A program made the translations under genes and the position numbers. 64,000 bases of DNA. It comes from Echinicola arenosa (GTDB lineage: Bacteria; Bacteroidota; Bacteroidia; Cytophagales; Cyclobacteriaceae). Positions 26,299 through 35,204 of the stretch are shown here, piece by piece (the first letter of the stretch is position 1; the number at the start of each line of letters is the position of its first letter). Location: positions 1-64,000 of the forward strand of contig NZ_JACYTQ010000012.1 of NCBI RefSeq assembly GCF_014841125.1. Direction: 5' to 3'. The notes beneath the pieces were generated by a model. The model made no database searches and was not told where the DNA came from. It was given only the letters and a program-made list of their open reading frames with translations.

Positions 26299-28608
26299 TT
26301 AATCCTTGGAAAAAATCTTTTTATTCGGTTTTGATCTCATATAGAAGCTCAATGTCCCCCCTGCCATAATATCTTGGTGTTGAATAAAAGGTTTTTCCAA
26401 CACTTTTCCATTTAACAATACCTTATCCACATAAACGTTTTTATCCGATTGATTATTGACTTCAATGATAAAAGTATTGCCATTCTCCAAATTAATTGTG
26501 GCTTCCTCTACCAATGGACTGCCCAAAGCATAATCAACAGATCCTGGTGCTACTGGATAAAATCCCAAGGCACTGAAAATATACCAAGCGCTCATTTGAC
26601 CAAAATCATCATTGCCCCCGAGCCCATCCTCACCATTTTTGTACATGGTACGCAAAATCATTCTGATCTTATCCTGTGATTTCCAAGCTTGTTTAGTCCA
26701 ATTATAAAGGTAAACTACATGATGGGACGGCTCATTGCCATGCACATAATTTCCAATAATTCCCTCTCGGGAAATATCTTCCGTATTGGCAAAATACTTA
26801 TCGGGAAGATCCATGGTAAATAAGGAATCCAAATGCTCAGTAAACCGTTGCTGCCCACCCATCATATCAATCATCGTTTTAGGAGCATGGGGAACATAAA
26901 GACTATAGTTCCAGGCATTTCCCTCGATAAACCCCTGGCCATGCGTATCCAATGGATCAAATCCCTGTTTCCAACTACCATCTTGTAGTTTTGGACGCAT
27001 AAACCCGGACTTCATATCAAATACATTTTTGTAATTTTCCGCTCTTTGACTAAACTTCTCTGCAATTTCCTCTTCTCCCATTTTCTTAGCCATCTGCGCA
27101 ATGGCCCAATCATCATAAGCATACTCTAACGTCTTGGATACTGAAGCACCACTAAGGTCTTCCGGTACATAACCATTTTCCATATAAGCCCCTATTCCAT
27201 CAAAATAAGTAGTTTCGGCAGTTTGAACAGCCGCATCCAAAGCATGCTTCAAATCAAAATCATCATTGCCTTTGACCACTGCATCAGCAATCACCGAAGC
27301 ACTATGGTAGCCGATCATGCACCAGTTCTCATTGGCATAATGCGACCAAATGGGCAGCATGGGATGTACACTTTGATCAAAATGTGCCAACATGGATTGA
27401 ATCATATCTCTATTTCTGGCAGGTTGGAGCACATTGAAAAGCGGGTGAAGTGCGCGATAGGTATCCCATAAAGAAAAACTCGTATAATTCACAAAGTTAT
27501 CCGCTTGATGCACATTCATATCCAGTCCACGATAAGCTCCATCCACATCCATATACTGTGTTGGCCCTAAAAAAGCATGGTACATGGCTGTGTAAAAGTT
27601 AACCTTATCCGCCTCATTGATGGTTTCTACCGTTACTTTGTTCAGTTCTTTATTCCAAAGATCAACTCCCTGCTGATGGATTTCATCAAAGTCCCAACCT
27701 GGAGTTTCTTCCTGTATATTCTTGATCGCTCCTGCAGTGCTTACTGGTGACAAGGCCAATTTCACCACCAATGATTCCCCATCCTTTAGATCAAAATCAA
27801 AGTAAGCTCTAATTTGCCTACCTGCAACTTCTGGAAAGTTTTTGGTTTCATTGAAACGTCCCCAAAAACCTCTGTACGCCTGTTTTTGATCATATTTTTT
27901 ATTTCCGTACTCTTTTATCGGCCTGTCAAAAGCCAAAGCGAAAAACACTTTTCTAGTTCTTGCCCAGCCTGTTGTTTCCCTGTAGCCCGTTACCAAAGTA
28001 TCATTTTCTACCCTAAGAAAAGTCCAGACATTTTTCTCTTCATAATTGTAGATACCAGACATTAGGTCCAAAATTATATGAGCATCTTTACCTTCGGAAT
28101 AAGTATACCGATGAACCCCAACACGACTGGTTGCTGTCAACTCGGCATTGATACCATGGTCTTCTAGCTCCACCTGATAATAGGCTGGAGAAGCGTTTTC
28201 CTTTTCATGGGAAAACCTTGAACGATAACCAGTCTCTGGAGCAGAAGCAGTCCCCGGATTAAGTTGCAGTGGACCATTGGTAGGCATTATCAAAAAGTCT
28301 CCCAAATCGGAATGTCCTGTACCACTAAAATGCGTATGGCTGAACCCAACAATGGTGGGGTCGTCATATTGGTAACCTGCACAATAGCGATAGACTTCTC
28401 CATTGTACCTACCATTCACTTCATAGGAAATAGTATCTGTGTCAGGACTTAGCTGAACACTTCCAAAAGGAACAGTAGCCCCGGGGTAAGTATGTCCCAT
28501 CTTGGCCGTACCAATCATGGGGTCGACATATTTTGTAAAGTCCAGTTCTTGGGCAAATCCTGGTAAAACCATTACCCCCATCAAAAAGGTCGAGAGAACT
28601 TTTTTCAT
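26299..28608 (-). CDS. GH92 alpha-mannosidase (classical, catalytic Glu present)
   Basis: A periplasmic calcium-dependent exo-alpha-mannosidase of 769 residues. Signal peptide 1-19 (PGFAQ). The N-terminal beta-sandwich starts at YVDPMIGTAKMGHTYPGATVPFG. The (alpha/alpha)6 domain carries the family motif VHGNEPSHH with Glu626 at the position of the catalytic acid. Asp667/Asp668 in GGNDDFGQMSAW are near the general-base position. Likely linkages are alpha-1,2, -1,3 or -1,6 mannosides of high-mannose glycans or mannan. The gene starts 3 bases after the permease stop, so the operon is tightly packed. Confidence 0.93.
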   Translation of the reverse strand: MKKVLSTFLMGVMVLPGFAQELDFTKYVDPMIGTAKMGHTYPGATVPFGSVQLSPDTDTISYEVNGRYNGEVYRYCAGYQYDDPTIVGFSHTHFSGTGHSDLGDFLIMPTNGPLQLNPGTASAPETGYRSRFSHEKENASPAYYQVELEDHGINAELTATSRVGVHRYTYSEGKDAHIILDLMSGIYNYEEKNVWTFLRVENDTLVTGYRETTGWARTRKVFFALAFDRPIKEYGNKKYDQKQAYRGFWGRFNETKNFPEVAGRQIRAYFDFDLKDGESLVVKLALSPVSTAGAIKNIQEETPGWDFDEIHQQGVDLWNKELNKVTVETINEADKVNFYTAMYHAFLGPTQYMDVDGAYRGLDMNVHQADNFVNYTSFSLWDTYRALHPLFNVLQPARNRDMIQSMLAHFDQSVHPMLPIWSHYANENWCMIGYHSASVIADAVVKGNDDFDLKHALDAAVQTAETTYFDGIGAYMENGYVPEDLSGASVSKTLEYAYDDWAIAQMAKKMGEEEIAEKFSQRAENYKNVFDMKSGFMRPKLQDGSWKQGFDPLDTHGQGFIEGNAWNYSLYVPHAPKTMIDMMGGQQRFTEHLDSLFTMDLPDKYFANTEDISREGIIGNYVHGNEPSHHVVYLYNWTKQAWKSQDKIRMILRTMYKNGEDGLGGNDDFGQMSAWYIFSALGFYPVAPGSVDYALGSPLVEEATINLENGNTFIIEVNNQSDKNVYVDKVLLNGKVLEKPFIQHQDIMAGGTLSFYMRSKPNKKIFSKD

Positions 28609-28611
28609 AAA

Positions 28612-30021
28612 TTAAGAATGCTTGGGTTTGTATCCATTAAAGCCATAAAAGACAATATATACATAACAAATCATAGGGACCAAAAATGAAAGCTGTACAC
28701 TTCCTGACAAATCAGCTACTAGGCCTTGAATCGGTGTCACTACGGCTCCTCCCACAATGGCCATTACCAATAGCGATGAAGCTTGGGCTGTATATTTTCC
28801 CAAACCTTTGATGGCTAAAGAAAAGATGGTTGGAAACATGATGGAATTAAACAACCCTACTGCTACAATGGACCAAAGTGCCAGCTGACCTTTCGCCACA
28901 AGCCCAACAGCCAAGAGTGCCAAAACACTCAATCCAAATAACCAGAGCGTACGGTTTGGAATAAATCTACCAATGATGATAACCAAAATATTAAGTCCAA
29001 TAAATGCCAAAGCGTACAAAGCCATCTCCTGATCATATACATTTATAATGGTTACAAAGGCCAAAAGGGCTATTCCTCCAATGATTAAAAAACGATTTAG
29101 GTTGTTCTTAAAATCTGCTAACGCTACCGCTCCAAAGAACCTTCCTACCATAGCCCCTCCCCAAAACAAAGCCAAATAATGACTGGCTTCCGCTTCATCC
29201 AATCCTGCTATTTCAGGTAACCTTGCAAAATTGATCAGATTACTTCCAATGGTCACCTCACCGCCCACATAGGCAAAAATAGCAATGATCCCCAAAAACA
29301 AATGACGATGCTTCAATGCTCCGCTATCCGATACAATTACGCCTTGGGCATTGACCTCAGGTAATTTAAATAGCTTAAAAATCAACGCGATAAACAACAA
29401 TGTCAGCGCCAAAGCTATATAAGGCATTTTCACCGCATCAGCTGAAATATCCAAATCTCCTATCGCTCCAAATATTAAATATCCCCCTATAATCGGTGCA
29501 ATGGTTGTTCCCAAAGAGTTAAAAGCCTGGGTCATGTTGAGTCTGCTGGATGCCCCCGAGGGCTTACCCAAAATGGTCACATATGGATTCGCTGCAATTT
29601 GGAGAATGGTGATTCCTGATGCCAATACAAACAGGGCAAATAGGAAAAAAGCATAACTCTCAAAGCTTGCTGCTGGATAGAAAAACAAACATCCGGCGGC
29701 TGAAATGATCAGTCCTAAGATAATTCCATTTTTGTAACCTATTCGACCAATCGGGTCACCTTTGGTTATAGATATAATATAATAAATTAGGGAAATGATA
29801 AAATAGGCTCCAAAAAAGGCGGTTTGTATCAACATCGCCTGCCAGTTTTGTAAAGTAAATACCTGCTGAAGGTGTGGGATAAGGATATCGTTCATGCAGG
29901 TGATAAATCCCCACATAAAAAACAGCATGGTCACTAAAAACAAAGGACCAAAATATTTTTGGCCAGAGTCAAATTCTACATTATCTCCGGTCTCTTGAGT
30001 TACACTACTAATTGACGCCAT
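28612..30021 (-). CDS. FucP-like sugar:proton symporter (MFS)
   Basis: A 469-residue inner-membrane permease with about 12 predicted helices. The segment FFMWGFITCMNDILIPHLQ near residues 35-53 is typical of the FucP / glucose-galactose porter group. TQAFNSLGTTIAPIIGG is another family landmark. Its place between a ROK kinase and a GH92 mannosidase points to mannose as the substrate, released in the periplasm. The upstream gene ends 38 bases away. A hydrophilic N-terminal tail of about 27 residues precedes helix 1. Confidence 0.9.
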   Translation of the reverse strand: MASISSVTQETGDNVEFDSGQKYFGPLFLVTMLFFMWGFITCMNDILIPHLQQVFTLQNWQAMLIQTAFFGAYFIISLIYYIISITKGDPIGRIGYKNGIILGLIISAAGCLFFYPAASFESYAFFLFALFVLASGITILQIAANPYVTILGKPSGASSRLNMTQAFNSLGTTIAPIIGGYLIFGAIGDLDISADAVKMPYIALALTLLFIALIFKLFKLPEVNAQGVIVSDSGALKHRHLFLGIIAIFAYVGGEVTIGSNLINFARLPEIAGLDEAEASHYLALFWGGAMVGRFFGAVALADFKNNLNRFLIIGGIALLAFVTIINVYDQEMALYALAFIGLNILVIIIGRFIPNRTLWLFGLSVLALLAVGLVAKGQLALWSIVAVGLFNSIMFPTIFSLAIKGLGKYTAQASSLLVMAIVGGAVVTPIQGLVADLSGSVQLSFLVPMICYVYIVFYGFNGYKPKHS

Positions 30022-30059
30022 GGGTCTATTGAATTAGGTTTTATAATTTTTATGGGTTA

Positions 30060-30938
30060 TTAAAATGTGCTTTGACTGTTCTGCCAGCTACAAGCTGCAC
30101 CAATGAGTGCTGCCTGTTCACCAAGCTCTGTTATTTTTATTAGAGTATTCAGGCCAGAACTGGCCAGTTCTTGTTGGATGACAGGGACGAACAAAGCTTC
30201 TGCTTTGGTAATATTTCCCCCTAACACAATAACTTCTGGATGTTCTTTTTGTATGAATTTTTTCAGGAACAAAGCCAAGTTTTCACCAAACTCCTTGAAA
30301 ATTTCCTTGGCCACCTCCTTGTTTTCTTCTTTGGAAGTAAGCTCTCTCACTTCCTTGATATGCTTTCCTGTCTTCTTGTAGTAAGTATTGACAAACCATC
30401 TAGTAGACACATATTCCTCCACAATACTTTCCTGAAAAGGACTGCACCATAAAGCAGCATCTTCTGCAAAAACTCCATGATACCTCGAACTTCCAAGTCC
30501 TGTTCCCAAAGTTAGGCCAATAGCGCGCCCAGCAGCTTTTGCAGCTCCAGCTGCTACTTCTCCCTGTAAAAAACAGGCAGCGTCGTTCTCAAAATGGATA
30601 TCGGCCAAGTCCATCCCCAATGCTTTAGCCAAAAGTTCCTTAACAGGCAACCCATATAATGAATCGTATTTGCCCTGCTCTTTAATCCATGAAATTCCCT
30701 TGGGGTAGTCAAATGGTCCTGGCATGGCAATTCCAATTTTAATATTTGCCCCAGTTCCATGGGTAACTGAGGATATGCCTTCTTTCCATTCATCAATAAT
30801 GGCAGCAGATGACCCTGAAGAATTGACCTTACGGCGTACCAATGAATCCTTGTCCAAAACATTGGAATGTAGGTCAACTAACCCCGCAGTGATATGAGAA
30901 CCTCCTATGTCTACCCCTATGACTTTTTCTATATTCAT
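30060..30938 (-). CDS. ROK-family hexokinase, probable mannokinase
   Basis: A 292-residue cytoplasmic ATP-dependent kinase. The ATG at 30938 puts the phosphate loop GVDIGGSHITAG near the N-terminus; an upstream ATG at 30959 adds seven residues. IAMPGPFDYPKG, ENDAACFLQGE and LTLGTGLGSS match ROK kinases. The CxCGxxGC zinc motif is absent, as in a Bacteroidota subgroup of these kinases. Located between GH92 and permease genes and upstream of phosphomannose isomerase, it most likely makes mannose-6-phosphate; fructose is an alternative. Confidence 0.87.
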   Translation of the reverse strand: MNIEKVIGVDIGGSHITAGLVDLHSNVLDKDSLVRRKVNSSGSSAAIIDEWKEGISSVTHGTGANIKIGIAMPGPFDYPKGISWIKEQGKYDSLYGLPVKELLAKALGMDLADIHFENDAACFLQGEVAAGAAKAAGRAIGLTLGTGLGSSRYHGVFAEDAALWCSPFQESIVEEYVSTRWFVNTYYKKTGKHIKEVRELTSKEENKEVAKEIFKEFGENLALFLKKFIQKEHPEVIVLGGNITKAEALFVPVIQQELASSGLNTLIKITELGEQAALIGAACSWQNSQSTF

Positions 30939-30992
30939 AAGCAAAGCTTCGGGCAGCATAAAGCTGCCCTCCTTTGTACCATTTTTATTTTA

Positions 30993-33287
30993 TTATTCGT
31001 TTGAAAGAGAGTAAGGGAAATCTCCCTTCTTCGTTCCTCGCTTTTTGTTTGGTGAAGCGGACATTTCGAAATTCAACTCTGCTCCTTCCATCAGTTCTTT
31101 ATGGCTTAGCCAGTTTTTGGAATAATCTTTTCCATTCACTTTCAAGCCTTCTATGTATTTGTTTTCCGAACTGTTATCAGGTGCATTGATCACCAACTCA
31201 TTACCATTTTCCAATTTCACAGTAATCTTCTTGAACAATGGTGCTCCGATAACATACTGGTCTGTACCAGGGCAAACTGGATAAAAGCCCATCGCAGAGA
31301 ACACATACCAAGCTGAAGTCTGGCCATTATCTTCATCTCCACAGTATCCATCAGGAGTGGGGCGATACATACGGTTCATGGTCTCCCTTACCCAATGTTG
31401 GGCTTTCCAAGGCTCACCTGCGTAATTGTACAGATAAATCATGTGCTGGATAGGTTGGTTGCCATGTGCATATTGTCCCATATTGGCAATCTGCATTTCT
31501 CTGATCTCATGGATAACGCCACCATAATAGCTTTCATCAAAAACAGGAGGCAAAGAAAACACCTGATCCAATTGATTGACAAAAGCTTCTTTTCCTCCCA
31601 TCAATTCCATCAGCCCTTGAATATCATGAAAAACTGACCAGGTATAATGCCAACTGTTTCCTTCAGTGAAAGCATCTCCCCATTTGAAAGGATTAAACGG
31701 AGCCATAAACTCACCATTCTTATTTTTTCCCCTCATCATTTTGGTTTCCGGATCAAAGAGCTTTTTATAATTTAAGCTACGAGACTTATAAAGCTCCACT
31801 TCTTCTTTAGGCTTATCAAGGGCCTTTGCCAATTGATAAATGGTAAAATCATCATAGGCATACTCCAAGGTTCTGGCTGCATTTTCATTGATCCCAACAT
31901 CATAAGGCACATAACCCAATTCCTTATAATATTCTGCACCAGCCCTACCAACAGCAGTCAGTGGCCCCGCATTATTGGCTCCATGGATTACTGCTTCATA
32001 GAGTGTTTCGATGTCATAGTCATAATCTCCCTGGTATTTCAAATAAGCATCTGCCACAACTGAGGCTGAATTATTTCCTACCATTACACTTCTAAGGCCA
32101 GGGCTAGCCCACTCCGGCAACCATCCACTTTCTCTGTAAGCATTTGCTAACCCTTCCTGCATCTGAGCATTCAGCTCAGGATACATCAAATTAAGAAAAG
32201 GAAATAGAGACCTAAATGTATCCCAAAATCCAGTATCAGTAAACATGTATCCTGGTAGAACTTCACCATTGTATGGACTGTAATGAACTACATTACCACT
32301 GGCATCATATTCAAAGAATTTTCTCGGGAACAGCAGGGACCTGTAAAGACAAGAGTAAAAAGTCTCCATTTGATCTTCAGTACCTCCTTCAGCTTTGATT
32401 CTTCCCAACTCTTCATTCCAAATCGCTCTGCCCTTCTCCTTTACGGTATCAAAATCATCACTTCCAATCTCTTTCAGATTCAGCTCTGCTTGTTCATAAC
32501 TGATAAATGATGATGCCACTTTAGCATTGACAACCTCACCTCTTTTCGTTTTAAATCCAATAACAGCTCCAGTATGGTCGGCTTCGGCCTTTAAAACATC
32601 CTGTAGTTCGCCATCTTTGAAGGTCTGCTGAAAAGTGAAAGCTTTATCAAACTCAATCACAAAATAATTTTTGAAATTATCTGGTACCCCTCCACTGTTT
32701 TTTGTAGTATATCCAATGATTTTATTTTCACCTGGAATCACTTGAACAGAGGATCCTTTATCCAATGCATCTAAAATTACATATGCATTCTCTGTCTCGG
32801 GAAAGGTAAATCTAAACCTTGCCGCTCTCTCTGTAGGTGCAATCTCAGTAGTGATATCATGGTCGGCCAAGTAAACACTATAGTAATATGGATTTACTGT
32901 TTCGGACTTATGGGAATACCAACTTGCCCTTTCATCCTCATTGAACCTAAGCTCACCAGTAATGGGCATGATCGCAAATTGACCATAGTCATTCATCCAG
33001 GGTGAAGGTTGATGGGTTTGCTTAAATCCTCTGATTTTGTCCGCATTGTAAGTATAAGCCCATCCATGCCCCATTGTACCAGTCTGGGGGGTCCAAAAGT
33101 TCATTCCCCATGGCAAGGCAATGGCAGGGTAAACATTACCGTTGGACATGCTAGGCTTGGAATCAGTTCCCATAAGCGGTTTGACATAATCTACCGGATT
33201 ATCTACCTGTTGGATCAGTTGGGTTTGGCCATTTGCAGTAAGGGCTAAAGCCATCAGGGCGATGACGTTCGTCCATATTTTTTTCAT
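30993..33287 (-). CDS. GH92 enzyme with Gln at the catalytic-acid position; probable mannosyl-phosphate hydrolase
   Basis: A periplasmic GH92 protein of 764 residues; the ATG at 33287 gives the signal peptide MKKIWTNVIALMALALTANG, and a longer frame to 33371 is not used. The sandwich begins near VDYVKPLMGTDS. In the motif that reads HGNEPSHH in the other GH92 of this operon, this protein has HGNQPIQH, so the catalytic acid Glu is Gln611. The base region Asp651-Glu652-Asp653 (CGDEDNGQTSAW) is intact. In GH92, Gln here is known from CcMan5 of Cellulosimicrobium, which cleaves mannose-alpha-1-phospho-6-mannose. There the phosphate leaving group needs no acid. I therefore infer activity on mannosyl-phosphate. 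First gene of the five-gene operon. Confidence 0.9.
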   Translation of the reverse strand: MKKIWTNVIALMALALTANGQTQLIQQVDNPVDYVKPLMGTDSKPSMSNGNVYPAIALPWGMNFWTPQTGTMGHGWAYTYNADKIRGFKQTHQPSPWMNDYGQFAIMPITGELRFNEDERASWYSHKSETVNPYYYSVYLADHDITTEIAPTERAARFRFTFPETENAYVILDALDKGSSVQVIPGENKIIGYTTKNSGGVPDNFKNYFVIEFDKAFTFQQTFKDGELQDVLKAEADHTGAVIGFKTKRGEVVNAKVASSFISYEQAELNLKEIGSDDFDTVKEKGRAIWNEELGRIKAEGGTEDQMETFYSCLYRSLLFPRKFFEYDASGNVVHYSPYNGEVLPGYMFTDTGFWDTFRSLFPFLNLMYPELNAQMQEGLANAYRESGWLPEWASPGLRSVMVGNNSASVVADAYLKYQGDYDYDIETLYEAVIHGANNAGPLTAVGRAGAEYYKELGYVPYDVGINENAARTLEYAYDDFTIYQLAKALDKPKEEVELYKSRSLNYKKLFDPETKMMRGKNKNGEFMAPFNPFKWGDAFTEGNSWHYTWSVFHDIQGLMELMGGKEAFVNQLDQVFSLPPVFDESYYGGVIHEIREMQIANMGQYAHGNQPIQHMIYLYNYAGEPWKAQHWVRETMNRMYRPTPDGYCGDEDNGQTSAWYVFSAMGFYPVCPGTDQYVIGAPLFKKITVKLENGNELVINAPDNSSENKYIEGLKVNGKDYSKNWLSHKELMEGAELNFEMSASPNKKRGTKKGDFPYSLSNE

Positions 33288-33390
33288 AATGATTATTGTT
33301 AATTGGGGTTTTATAAGGTCTTCAAACCTTTTCTCCTTTTTATAAATTCTTCCATAAACATTTTTCACCATTTAAAAATGTTCATAATTA

Positions 33391-33432
33391 CAAATATATT
33401 ATCTAAATATTAAAAAGCTAAAACCTTTTAGT
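33391..33432 (-). promoter_or_regulatory. Promoter and palindromic operator of the GH92 operon
   Basis: On the minus strand TATATTTG (33398-33391) is an exact -7 box. Fifteen bases upstream of it lies the 19-bp motif at 33414-33432 (plus strand AAAGCTAAAACCTTTTAGT), with palindromic core CTAAAA-CC-TTTTAG covering the -33 region. The same motif, 18 of 19 identical, is found upstream of susC at 38384-38402. A repressor bound here would block RNA polymerase. Confidence 0.6.
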
Positions 33433-33515
33433 TTTATTATAATAAATTTAAAAGCTGTTTTCTTCAAACTAAAATAAGATTTGGAGATTGATCTGCTACT
33501 TTTAAAATCATAAAA

Positions 33516-33545
33516 AAATCCCATCCGAAGAATCGGATGGGATTT
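33516..33545 (-). terminator. Terminator after susD
   Basis: A perfect 13-bp stem (33516-33528 with 33533-33545) around a 4-base loop, ending in TTTTTTTA on the minus strand. It lies 19 bases past the susD stop and separates susCD from the GH92 operon, which therefore needs its own promoter. Confidence 0.88.
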
Positions 33546-33563
33546 CCCTAAAAGTGAAATTGT

Positions 33564-35192
33564 TTATTCTGCGTAACCAGGGTTCTGCACTAAATTCGGA
33601 TTCAAAGCAGTTTGGACATGCGGAATAGGAAAAAGTTCCATATTCGCATCATTGCTAGGTTCATGATCCCACCAATTAGCAGTGGTGAATTTACCAAACC
33701 TGATCAGGTCTGTCCTTCTCTTCCCTTCGAAAATAAACTCCCTACCTCTTTCTGCCAACAGCTCGTCCAAAGTCAACGATGAAGTGGTGTACATTTCTGT
33801 TGCCCAATCAGCAGCGGTAAAAGCACGTGATCTACTTGCATTGATCAAGTCAACCGCTTCTTGAGGAGCAGCCCCACCATTTTGACGCATCAAAGCTTCG
33901 GCTTTATTAAAGTAAATCTCTGTCAAGCGATAAATGATATAATCATTCTCCTGATAGTTTTCGTCTTCTTTTGTCCCGGAACGATATTTATTGAACCTTG
34001 CCCCACTGTTTTCTTCTCCCTCAGTCATACTTCCTTCACCAGTAGCACCTTCACTGTTTCTTCTGATTGAATTGACATAAACCATAGGCTGTCCATCATA
34101 TTCCTCGGTAGCAATAATCGGATCCGTAGTCCCATATTTATATTGCGGACCAAAGAGGAACCACTCTTCTTTGCGAAGATCATTTTCATCATAAGCATCA
34201 AAAGCACTTGGGATGACCACAAAAGCATTCCAACCACTGAAAGTCACATCCAAAGCTTCCGACATATTACTATAACCAAAATAGAACCCACCCCAACTGA
34301 ATGTAAATCCACCTTGGCGGCTAAAGGCAAATTGGAAAATGTTTTCTGAAGAAAGGTGATTTGTATTATTAAAAGGCCCTAAAATATCTGGGTCCAATTC
34401 CATACTTCCATTAAGACTTCCTCCTTCACCATCAATTACTTTATCACTGTACTCGATACATTTATCCCACATGGCTGTACCTGCCCATTTCTCTGCATTA
34501 AGGTACAATTCAGAAAGCATAGCGTATCCTGCGGCTTTTGAAACCCGCCCCACCATCTCTTGGGAAAGTGGTTGTAGCAACTCAACATTGTCTAAAAGTT
34601 CTTGCTCTACAAAGGCAAAAACTTCCTCCCTGCTTGCTGTTGGCGGGTTTGTCGGCTCCCCTACAGTAGTCACAATAGGCACATTTCCCCACATATCCAT
34701 GATGCGCATGTAGTGATAAGCTCTCATCACTTTTACTTCCGCAAGGATCGATTGCTTGTCCTCTTCTGTCAAGCCAGCCTCCACAAAATCAACATCCTGA
34801 AGATCTTGCAAAGCAGAATTGACATATCCAAGGCCTGCCCACATCAAAGACCAAGCACTTCTAAGCCTATTTTCCTGAGCAGTCCACTCGTGATAATGTA
34901 AACGAATGTGATCACCTCCATCATAGCCGTGCCTTCCTTTTTGTGGCCAAGCCACTTGGTCTGCAGCCAATTCTCCATGATAATAATAACCACTTTGGCC
35001 AGTAGGTGCTAACCATGCCTGCATATGAGTAAATGGTCTCAACACACCTTGCATAATTTCCACTTTATTGTTGTAGAAATTATCCTTTGAAAGTTCACTG
35101 TATATAGTTTCATCTAAATCCATACACGCTACAGTACCCAGTAAAGCGGCCGGTGTAAGGATTGCTGCAATTTTATTGATATATTTTTTCAT
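33564..35192 (-). CDS. SusD-family surface glycan-binding lipoprotein
   Basis: The outer-membrane lipoprotein partner that sits over a SusC channel and binds oligosaccharide. A lipobox ends at Cys23 (LLGTVACMD), and the 542-residue protein shows SusD features: early LRSAWSLMWAGLGYVNSAL TPR-like region, MRAYHYMRIMDMWGNVPI, and a C-terminal ERGREFIFEGKRRTDLIRFG. The susC gene ends 12 bases upstream. With the GH92 genes downstream, mannose-containing oligosaccharide is the likely ligand. Confidence 0.93.
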   Translation of the reverse strand: MKKYINKIAAILTPAALLGTVACMDLDETIYSELSKDNFYNNKVEIMQGVLRPFTHMQAWLAPTGQSGYYYHGELAADQVAWPQKGRHGYDGGDHIRLHYHEWTAQENRLRSAWSLMWAGLGYVNSALQDLQDVDFVEAGLTEEDKQSILAEVKVMRAYHYMRIMDMWGNVPIVTTVGEPTNPPTASREEVFAFVEQELLDNVELLQPLSQEMVGRVSKAAGYAMLSELYLNAEKWAGTAMWDKCIEYSDKVIDGEGGSLNGSMELDPDILGPFNNTNHLSSENIFQFAFSRQGGFTFSWGGFYFGYSNMSEALDVTFSGWNAFVVIPSAFDAYDENDLRKEEWFLFGPQYKYGTTDPIIATEEYDGQPMVYVNSIRRNSEGATGEGSMTEGEENSGARFNKYRSGTKEDENYQENDYIIYRLTEIYFNKAEALMRQNGGAAPQEAVDLINASRSRAFTAADWATEMYTTSSLTLDELLAERGREFIFEGKRRTDLIRFGKFTTANWWDHEPSNDANMELFPIPHVQTALNPNLVQNPGYAE

Positions 35193-35204
35193 GATTACCG
35201 CGCT

